A stretch of DNA of 9,275 nt, from positions 1-9,275 of the forward strand of contig JALQUY010000067.1 in NCBI GenBank assembly GCA_023260615.1, written 5' to 3'. The number at the start of each line of letters is the position of its first letter. Position 1 is the first letter of the stretch. This DNA comes from Schleiferiaceae bacterium (GTDB taxonomy: Bacteria > Bacteroidota > Bacteroidia > Flavobacteriales > Schleiferiaceae). The position numbers and the translations under genes are program-made. The notes beneath the pieces are model-generated. The model was given only the letters and a program-made list of their open reading frames with translations. It was not told the DNA's origin and searched no databases. Below are positions 1 to 5,425 of the stretch, in pieces.

Positions 1-1
1 C

Positions 2-988
2 ATCAACATCAACCGCCCTACCCAGGAGCGCCTGTTGGCCTTTACCGATCTGATCAAATCCTATCAAATCATCGCTCAGGAGAAAGATGCATTTGACGTG
101 GTCGAACACATTTCGCGCAGCAGCGGAATTATCAAATTTTTGGCGGAGGACAAGACGCCTGAGGGCATTTCGCGCTACGAAAACGTGCAGGAATTGCTCA
201 ACGGCATCAAGGACTTTGTAGAGCAACAGCAGCAAGTGGAAGATGGCGACCCAAGTTTGGGGGCCTTTCTTCAGGACGTGGCTTTGCTGACGGATGCGGA
301 CCGAGCGGACGAGGACGACCGCCCCAAGGTGAACCTGATGACCATTCACTTGGCGAAAGGCCTGGAGTTTCCAGCTGTCTTTGTGGTGGGCATGGAGGAG
401 AATTTGTTTCCATCCATGATGTCGATGGGGTCGCGTTCAGATCTAGAAGAAGAGCGCCGATTGTTTTATGTGGCGTTAACGCGTGCCGAAAAGCGCGCCT
501 TCCTCACCTACGCCCACGTGCGCTACCGTTGGGGCAAACTCATTGATTGCGAGCCCAGCCGCTTTTTGGAGGAGCTGGACGAGGCCCATTTGGACATCCA
601 TGTACCTGAATTCCAGCCCACCTATTCGGTGCCCAAAGAGTTGATGGACGCCTTTGACGTACCTTCGACCCGCAGAACCGCAGCGCCTTCTCGCCCTGCG
701 TCCCCCAAACCGACGAAGCCCAGCCCGCCTCCAGCGCCTGTTCGCTTCCGACGACCCACCGCGCTCAAGCCCATGAATCAAGCCACGCAAAGTGCGGGAA
801 GTTCGGGCAGCAACGCCTTGGAACTTGGCCTAGAAATTGGATTTAAAGTGGTACACGACCGCTTTGGCATTGGAAAAGTGACGGAATTGACTGGCGACGG
901 TACCGAGCGCAAAGCCACCATCCTCTTCGACAACGCAGGCGAGAAAAAATTGCTGCTCAAGTTTGCTAAATTGCAACTCCTTTCATGA
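2..988 (+). CDS. uvrD: UvrD/PcrA-type DNA helicase, C-terminal part (5' end outside window)
   Basis: This is the last 328 residues of a superfamily 1A, 3'-to-5' ATP-dependent DNA helicase of the UvrD/PcrA/Rep group, which acts in the cytoplasm in excision repair, mismatch repair and replication-transcription conflicts. The frame is open from base 2, so the TTG at 35 is an internal Leu and the true start lies upstream. Visible motifs are helicase motif V (TIHLAKGLEF, from about base 341) and motif VI (EEERRLFYVALTRA, about 449-490), followed by the usual SRFLEEL segment. After a Pro/Ser-rich linker (about 665-760) comes a small C-terminal domain (FKVVHDRFGIGKV, about 841-880) like the Tudor-like tail of PcrA/UvrD that contacts RNA polymerase. 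The Walker A and other ATPase motifs are off the window. The stop overlaps the next gene's start. UvrD versus PcrA naming is a convention; the family is secure. Confidence 0.93.
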   Translation: MNINRPTQERLLAFTDLIKSYQIIAQEKDAFDVVEHISRSSGIIKFLAEDKTPEGISRYENVQELLNGIKDFVEQQQQVEDGDPSLGAFLQDVALLTDADRADEDDRPKVNLMTIHLAKGLEFPAVFVVGMEENLFPSMMSMGSRSDLEEERRLFYVALTRAEKRAFLTYAHVRYRWGKLIDCEPSRFLEELDEAHLDIHVPEFQPTYSVPKELMDAFDVPSTRRTAAPSRPASPKPTKPSPPPAPVRFRRPTALKPMNQATQSAGSSGSNALELGLEIGFKVVHDRFGIGKVTELTGDGTERKATILFDNAGEKKLLLKFAKLQLLS

Positions 989-1647
989 TGGATACTTCAA
1001 ACATTGCCGCTCTTTCCCTGGACTACAACACGGACCGTGAGCAGTTGCGCATGCCCGAATATGGGCGCCACGTGCAGTCCATGATCGAGTACTGCTTGAC
1101 GCTGCCCGATCGGGACCACCGCACCAAGGTGGCCAACAGCATCATCGATGTCATTGGCAACCTCAATCCCAGCCTGCGCGACAATCCAGACTACCGCCAC
1201 AAGTTGTGGGACCACCTCTTTGTCTTGTCCGACTTCCAACTGGACGTGGACTGCCCCTACCCTATTCCCACGCGGGAAAAATTGGGCGAGAAACCAGAAG
1301 CCGTCCCCTACCCCCAAAAGAGCCGCAGCCACCGCTACTATGGCAACATCATTCAGAGCTTGATCGCTACGGTCTCCGCCATGGAGCCCTCCGAAGAGCG
1401 CGACGCCATGGAACTGGACATTGCTAACCAAATGAAGCGCGCCTACCTCTCTTGGAACAAGGACACGGTGGACGATGCGGTGATCTATGCCGAATTGCGC
1501 ATCCTCTCCGGCGGGCAACTGGGCCAAGAAAAAACCACCTTGTCGGTGAACCGCGGGGTCGTCTCCCAAAACGCTCCCTTGCACACCCGCACTAAGAAGA
1601 AATCAAAGGCCAACTTCAAGCGAAAAGGCCCCTTTAAACGCAAATAA
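985..1647 (+). CDS. DUF4290 family protein, function unknown
   Basis: A 220-residue protein recognised as DUF4290, a Bacteroidota family with no established function. The conserved opening is visible: LDYNTDREQLRMPEYGR near residues 12-28, then a predicted helical stretch (CLTLPDRDHRTKVANSII) and HKLWDHLFVLSDFQLD around 68-83. No signal peptide, membrane segment or catalytic motif is seen, so it is probably cytoplasmic. The last 19 or so residues are strongly basic (KKKSK, FKRKG, KRK), which could suit RNA, DNA or ribosome contact, but that is inference. The ATG at 985 overlaps the helicase stop (ATGA), which suggests translational coupling; a second ATG at 988 is an equally possible start. 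murA follows after 12 bases in the same frame. Family assignment is firm; role is unknown. Confidence 0.88.
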   Translation: MMDTSNIAALSLDYNTDREQLRMPEYGRHVQSMIEYCLTLPDRDHRTKVANSIIDVIGNLNPSLRDNPDYRHKLWDHLFVLSDFQLDVDCPYPIPTREKLGEKPEAVPYPQKSRSHRYYGNIIQSLIATVSAMEPSEERDAMELDIANQMKRAYLSWNKDTVDDAVIYAELRILSGGQLGQEKTTLSVNRGVVSQNAPLHTRTKKKSKANFKRKGPFKRK

Positions 1648-1659
1648 CCTCCCTATTCC

Positions 1660-2979
1660 GTGTCATCCAGCTTTCGCATCACTGGTGGACGTCGCCTCAA
1701 AGGCGATGTGCACCCCCAAGGCGCTAAAAACGAAGTTCTCCAAATTCTCTGCGCTGTACTGCTGACGGAGGAGACCGTTCGCGTTTCCAACATTCCTGAT
1801 ATCGTAGACGTCAACAAACTCATTGAAATCCTCGGAGATTTCGGCGTAGCCGTTACCAAGCACGGTCACGGAGACTACAGCTTCTGCGCCAAGGACGTTG
1901 ACGTCAACTTCCTCTTTTCAGACACCTACAAGAAAAAAGGTGCCGCCCTGCGCGGTTCCATTATGCTCGTGGGGCCCCTGTTGGCGCGCTTTGGCAAGGG
2001 CTACATTCCCAAGCCGGGGGGCGATAAAATTGGCCGTCGTCGACTGGACACCCACTTCCTGGGCTTTATGAAATTGGGCGCCGAATTCAAATTTGAAGAA
2101 GGCTCTCACTTCTATGGCGTGGAAACACCCGCAACGGGCCTCCAAGGCGCCTACATGCTCCTAGATGAGGCTTCCGTTACAGGTACGGCGAACATCGTGA
2201 TGGCGGCGGTTTTGACCCCCGGCACGACCACGATCTACAACGCAGCCTGCGAGCCTTATTTGCAGCAGCTCTGCAACATGCTCGTTCGCATGGGCGCTAA
2301 AATTGACGGCATCGGTAGCAACCTATTGACCATCACAGGTGTGGAGCGCTTGGGCGGTACAGACCACCGCTGCTTGCCCGATATGATTGAGATTGGATCC
2401 TGGATTGGTTTGGCGGCCATGACGCAAAGCGAATTGACGATCAAGAATGCGGGCGTTCAACATTTGGGCATTATCCCCGATGTATTCCGCAAGCTGGGCA
2501 TCAAACTTGAAATCCACGGGGATGACATTCACATCCCTGCACAGGAAAGCTATGAAATTGGCGCCTACTTGGACGGTTCCATGGTAACGGTGGCCGATGC
2601 CCCTTGGCCAGGTTTCACGCCCGATCTGCTGAGCATTGTCCTGGTGACGGCCACGCAGGCTAAGGGTTCGGTGCTCATTCACCAGAAGATGTTCGAAAGC
2701 CGCCTCTTCTTCGTGGACAAACTCATCGACATGGGTGCCCAGATCATTCTTTGCGATCCGCACCGCGCTACCGTAATTGGTTTGGACCGAAAGTTCACCC
2801 TGCGCGCGACTACGATGACGTCGCCTGACATTCGTGCCGGTATCGCCTTGCTCATCGCCGCATTGAGCGCCGAAGGAACGAGCACCATACACAACATTGA
2901 ACAAATCGACCGCGGCTACGAGCGCATCGACGAGCGCCTTCGAGCCCTCGGTGCCCAAATCGAACGCATTCCTGCCTAA
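1660..2979 (+). CDS. murA: UDP-N-acetylglucosamine 1-carboxyvinyltransferase MurA (Asp-type active site)
   Basis: MurA transfers enolpyruvate from PEP to UDP-GlcNAc, the first committed step of peptidoglycan synthesis, in the cytoplasm. At 439 residues it is slightly longer than the E. coli enzyme (419). Key positions are present: Lys23-Asn24 in GAKNEVLQIL, the LPDMIEIG segment (239-246), the general-base Asp322 in TPDLL, and Arg418 in IDRGYERID, matching E. coli K22/N23, D305 and R397. In the mobile loop, the residue equivalent to fosfomycin-reactive Cys115 is Asp122 (PGGDKIGRRR, codon 2023-2025), while Arg127 matches R120. The GTG start is nearly forced: the DUF4290 stop at 1645-1647 is in the same frame, the conserved FRITGG begins four codons after GTG, and the next in-frame Met is near residue 102. 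There is no Shine-Dalgarno motif. It lies between DUF4290 and a TlpA-like gene, 12 bases from each. Confidence 0.96.
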   Translation: MSSSFRITGGRRLKGDVHPQGAKNEVLQILCAVLLTEETVRVSNIPDIVDVNKLIEILGDFGVAVTKHGHGDYSFCAKDVDVNFLFSDTYKKKGAALRGSIMLVGPLLARFGKGYIPKPGGDKIGRRRLDTHFLGFMKLGAEFKFEEGSHFYGVETPATGLQGAYMLLDEASVTGTANIVMAAVLTPGTTTIYNAACEPYLQQLCNMLVRMGAKIDGIGSNLLTITGVERLGGTDHRCLPDMIEIGSWIGLAAMTQSELTIKNAGVQHLGIIPDVFRKLGIKLEIHGDDIHIPAQESYEIGAYLDGSMVTVADAPWPGFTPDLLSIVLVTATQAKGSVLIHQKMFESRLFFVDKLIDMGAQIILCDPHRATVIGLDRKFTLRATTMTSPDIRAGIALLIAALSAEGTSTIHNIEQIDRGYERIDERLRALGAQIERIPA

Positions 2980-2991
2980 CTTTATCCCATC

Positions 2992-3540
2992 ATGAAAAAA
3001 GTACTTGCTTCTCTTCTTCTCGCCTCCGCCCTCTTGTGGACGGCTGCGCGCCCTGCTGATAGCATGCTTCGCCCGGCTGGCGAAATGCAACTGGCCAATA
3101 TCAATGTAGGCGATCAAGCGCCTGAACTCGCGTTCCAAAATCCCAACGGCGATATCGTCAAGTTGAGTGATTTGCGCGGCAAAGTCGTATTGATCGACTT
3201 CTGGGCATCTTGGTGTGGCCCCTGCCGCATGGAAAACCCCAATGTGGTGCGCATCTACAACGAGTACAAGGACAAGAAATACACCGCCGGCAAAGGCTTT
3301 GAAATCTACTCCGTGAGCTTGGATCAAGCCAAGGACCGCTGGGTGGACGCCATCGCCAAAGACGGCCTCACCTGGACTAGCCACGTGAGCGACCTCCGCG
3401 GCTGGCGCGCTCAAGGCGCTGCGCTGTACGGCGTCAACGCCATCCCCATGACCTTCTTGGTCGACGGCAAAGGCAAGATCATTGCCAAAGGCCTGCGCGG
3501 CGCCCAATTGGAGGCCGCTTTGAAGTCCCTTCTTCAATAA
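2992..3540 (+). CDS. Secreted TlpA/ResA-like thioredoxin-fold oxidoreductase
   Basis: A 182-residue protein with an N-terminal signal peptide: MKK, a hydrophobic core (VLASLLLASALLW) and a likely cleavage site within about residues 20-25. It therefore acts outside the cytoplasm. The mature part is an AhpC-TSA/TlpA-type thioredoxin fold: a DQAPELAF entry strand (41-48), the active site WASWCGPCR with Cys75 and Cys78, and the cis-proline segment AIPMTFLVD with Pro152. A CxxC with WCGPC is typical of thiol-disulfide reductases or oxidases of the cell envelope. The substrate cannot be told; cytochrome c maturation, repair of envelope thiols and general redox buffering are all possible. It is probably co-transcribed with murA and closes the left-hand gene run. 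No terminator is evident after it. No lipobox is seen at the end of the signal peptide, so it is more likely soluble than a lipoprotein. Confidence 0.88.
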   Translation: MKKVLASLLLASALLWTAARPADSMLRPAGEMQLANINVGDQAPELAFQNPNGDIVKLSDLRGKVVLIDFWASWCGPCRMENPNVVRIYNEYKDKKYTAGKGFEIYSVSLDQAKDRWVDAIAKDGLTWTSHVSDLRGWRAQGAALYGVNAIPMTFLVDGKGKIIAKGLRGAQLEAALKSLLQ

Positions 3541-3580
3541 GGACGGACAGTTCGTCACGACAGCCTGGCCCTGATTGGGG

Positions 3581-3604
3581 CTGACAATCTGCCATTCTGA
3601 CACG
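3581..3604 (+). promoter_or_regulatory. Three 8-bp tandem repeats upstream of grpE (candidate activator site)
   Basis: Three units in strict 8-bp phase are visible: CTGACAAT (3581), CTGCCATT (3589) and CTGACACG (3597), with CTGMCA shared by all. They end 9 bases before the TGGCA of the sigma-54-like element. Such phased repeats ahead of a promoter are what a transcription-factor operator looks like. The regulator is unknown; the link to heat-shock control rests only on the downstream grpE-dnaJ genes. Confidence 0.5.
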
Positions 3605-3623
3605 AAATCAGTTTGGCAGATTG
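3585..3623. repeat. 10-bp perfect inverted repeat overlapping the grpE promoter
   Basis: CAATCTGCCA (3585-3594) and TGGCAGATTG (3614-3623) are exact reverse complements separated by 19 bases. The spacer contains a further short pair, CTGA (3597-3600) and TCAG (3607-3610), in matching register, so the whole could form an interrupted stem. The right arm coincides with the -24 region of the putative promoter. No T-run follows the stem at once (GTTTGCTTTTAG comes after), so an operator is more likely than a terminator. Confidence 0.6.
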
Positions 3624-3630
3624 TTTGCTT
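3614..3630 (+). promoter_or_regulatory. Sigma-54-like (-24/-12) promoter for grpE-dnaJ
   Basis: TGGCAGATTGTTTGC begins at 3614. GG lies at 3615-3616 and GC at 3627-3628, the 12-base offset of a sigma-54 promoter, and it fits the TGGCA-N6-TTGC core apart from the less conserved positions. The predicted transcription start is near 3640, giving a leader of about 21 bases before the grpE ATG at 3661. An alternative is a Bacteroidota housekeeping promoter (TTTG near -33, TAnnTTTG near -7); a TTTG is present at 3612-3615, but no good -7 box follows at the right distance. Confidence 0.5.
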
Positions 3631-3660
3631 TTAGGGCAGCACTGAATACTACTTGCACGC

Positions 3661-4209
3661 ATGGCAAAAGAATCTAAACACCAGCACGAGGCCGAAGAGC
3701 CCATTTTGGACGAGAACGCAGCAACCGCTGAGACCGCTGAGGCCGAAGCCCCGGAAGTGGCTGCGGACCCTGCTGAGGAAATCCAAGCCCTCAAGGACCA
3801 GAACCTGCGCCTGTATGCCGAATTTGAAAACTTCCGCCGCCGCAATGCCCGTGAACGCCTCGACCTCATGGCGACCGCCAACGAAAAGGTCATCAAGGCC
3901 ATTCTTCCTGTGGTGGACGACTTTGAGCGTGCATTGAAGAATATTTCGGCAGATTCTGCCGAGCGTGTAGGCCTTGAACTGATCTACACAAAATTCCTCA
4001 ACACCCTGAAAGCCGAGGGCCTCAAGGAAATGGACAACGCAACGGGACAGGCCTTTGACGTGGAAACCATGGAGGCCATTACCAACATCCCCGCCCCTAG
4101 CCCTGAGTTGGCTGGTAAGGTGGTCGACCAAATCGAAAAAGGCTACAAATTGGGCGAGAAAATAATCCGCTATGCCAAAGTGGTAGTGGGCGAATCCTTA
4201 GCCTCCTAA
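3661..4209 (+). CDS. grpE: GrpE, nucleotide exchange factor of DnaK
   Basis: GrpE releases ADP from DnaK and so resets the Hsp70 folding cycle in the cytoplasm; it works as a homodimer. The 182-residue protein has an acidic, Ala/Glu-rich N-terminal tail (1-40), a long helix or coiled coil (about 41-95, with EFENFRRRNARERLDL at 54-69 typical of the family), a linking helical part (KFLNTLKAEGL, 111-121) and the C-terminal beta domain containing AFDVETMEAI and the closing GYKLGEKIIRYAKVVVGE. Length is normal for bacterial GrpE. The ATG at 3661 leaves 120 bases free upstream, which carry the promoter-like elements. dnaJ starts 3 bases after the stop, so the two are surely one transcription unit. 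dnaK is not in the window. Confidence 0.96.
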   Translation: MAKESKHQHEAEEPILDENAATAETAEAEAPEVAADPAEEIQALKDQNLRLYAEFENFRRRNARERLDLMATANEKVIKAILPVVDDFERALKNISADSAERVGLELIYTKFLNTLKAEGLKEMDNATGQAFDVETMEAITNIPAPSPELAGKVVDQIEKGYKLGEKIIRYAKVVVGESLAS

Positions 4210-4212
4210 ACT

Positions 4213-5325
4213 ATGGCTAAACGCGACTACTATGAGGTTCTAGGCGTATCCAAGTCCGCCTCTGCCGACGAAATCAAGAAGGCCTACCGCAAGCTAGCCA
4301 TCCAATACCACCCCGATAAGAATCCCGGGGACGCTGAAGCGGAAGACAAGTTCAAAGAAGCCGCTGAGGCCTACGAGGTCCTCTCGAATGCGGAAAAAAA
4401 GCAGAAATACGACCAGTTTGGCCACCAAGCCTTTGGCGCCGGAGGCGGTGGATTTGGCGGTGGCATGAACATGGACGACATCTTCAGCCACTTTGGTGAC
4501 ATTTTTGGCGGTGGGGGCTTTGGCGGATTTGGCGGTGGCGGTGGCCGTGGCGGAGCCGCGCGCGGCGCCAACCTCCGAGTCCGCGTTAAACTCACGTTGG
4601 AAGACATCGCCAATGGGGTGGAGAAAAAGATTAAAATCCGCCGCGCGGTACCCGCCGACGGCTTGACGTTTAAGACCTGTACGGTCTGTAACGGCTCCGG
4701 TCAAATCACGCGCGTCCAAAACACCATCCTAGGCCAGATGCGCACCGCCTCTGCCTGCCACGGGTGTAATGGTTCCGGAAAGATGATTGACAAGCGTCCC
4801 GATGGCGTTGGAGCGGATGGTCTGGAGCGCGTGGACGAAGTCGTAAGCGTGAAGATTCCTGCAGGCGTTCAGGACGGCATGCAACTTCGCGTGGGCGGCA
4901 AGGGCAACCATGGTCCCGTAGGCGGACCAGCGGGTGATCTCATCGTTTCCATCGAGGAGGAAGCCCATTCAGAACTCGTTCGTGAAGGCCAAAACCTGCA
5001 CTACGACCTCTATGTTTCCTTCCCAGACTGTGCCTTGGGCACCACGGTGGAAATCCCCACCATTCAAGGGAAAGCCCGTATGAAGATTGACGCAGGCACC
5101 CAAAGCGGCAAGACGTTGCGTTTGAAAGGCAAGGGCCTCCCCAGCGTTGAGGGCTATGGTACGGGAGACTTGCTGGTTCACGTATCCGTATGGACGCCTA
5201 AGTCTGTGACAAGCGAAGAAAAAGCCATGCTCGAAAAGCTGCAGGAAAGTGCCAATTTCCAACCCAATCCAGGCAAATCGGACAAGGGATTTTTTGACCG
5301 CGTTCGGGACATGTTCAACGGCTAA
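4213..5325 (+). CDS. dnaJ: DnaJ (Hsp40) co-chaperone with reduced zinc domain
   Basis: DnaJ delivers unfolded clients to DnaK and stimulates its ATPase. The 370-residue protein shows a J domain (1-70) with the catalytic HPD at 33-35, a Gly/Phe-rich region (about 73-118), a zinc region, the two beta-barrel client-binding domains (about 205-340) and a C-terminal tail. Class I DnaJ proteins normally carry four CxxCxGxG repeats; here only two are present, CTVCNGSG (156-163) and CHGCNGSG (182-189). The segment between them (TRVQNTILGQMRTAS) matches the spacer between the usual repeats 2 and 3, so repeats 1 and 4 (zinc site I) appear missing and site II kept. The fourth repeat is replaced by a Cys-free stretch (about 191-205). 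No frameshift is seen and the flanking domains are intact. It follows grpE by 3 bases and ends before a strong terminator. Confidence 0.95.
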   Translation: MAKRDYYEVLGVSKSASADEIKKAYRKLAIQYHPDKNPGDAEAEDKFKEAAEAYEVLSNAEKKQKYDQFGHQAFGAGGGGFGGGMNMDDIFSHFGDIFGGGGFGGFGGGGGRGGAARGANLRVRVKLTLEDIANGVEKKIKIRRAVPADGLTFKTCTVCNGSGQITRVQNTILGQMRTASACHGCNGSGKMIDKRPDGVGADGLERVDEVVSVKIPAGVQDGMQLRVGGKGNHGPVGGPAGDLIVSIEEEAHSELVREGQNLHYDLYVSFPDCALGTTVEIPTIQGKARMKIDAGTQSGKTLRLKGKGLPSVEGYGTGDLLVHVSVWTPKSVTSEEKAMLEKLQESANFQPNPGKSDKGFFDRVRDMFNG

Positions 5326-5370
5326 ACCGTGTGCGTCTCACGTAGTTCCGATTGAACCACGATTTGAAAT

Positions 5371-5404
5371 AAAAAGCCCCGGCCTGTTGGTCGGGGCTTT
5401 TTTT
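5371..5404. terminator. Bidirectional intrinsic terminator between converging operons
   Basis: AGCCCCGGCC (5375-5384), loop TGTT, then GGTCGGGGCT (5389-5398) forms a 10-bp GC-rich stem with one G-T pair. It is preceded by a run of A (5371-5375) and followed by a run of T (5398-5404), so it can end transcription on both strands: dnaJ from the left and the CHU_C gene, whose stop is at 5426, from the right. The rest of the gap between these two genes shows nothing further. Confidence 0.92.
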
Positions 5405-5425
5405 ATGCATGACGTACGGCCTGCT

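Noticed and set aside
35..37. TTG as the start of the helicase gene
   Set aside because: The frame is open to the left edge and the upstream residues (INRPTQERL) read as normal helicase sequence, so this is an internal Leu codon of a gene cut by the window.
3561..3583. CAGCC...GGCTG hairpin after the TlpA-like gene as a terminator
   Set aside because: The stem is only 5 bp, with an irregular interior, and no T-run follows; it may be chance.
2323..3603. Long open frame (426 codons) on the - strand opposite murA and the TlpA-like gene
   Set aside because: It lies antisense to two well-recognised genes, spans their gap and the grpE upstream region, and its translation has no recognisable family pattern. 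High GC codon bias produces such shadows.
3541..3660. CIRCE element (HrcA site) upstream of grpE
   Set aside because: No TTAGCACTC-N9-GAGTGCTAA match; the inverted repeat here has different arms and spacing.
4441..4560. Gly-rich repetitive DNA inside dnaJ as a tandem repeat or insertion
   Set aside because: It encodes the normal Gly/Phe-rich region of DnaJ.
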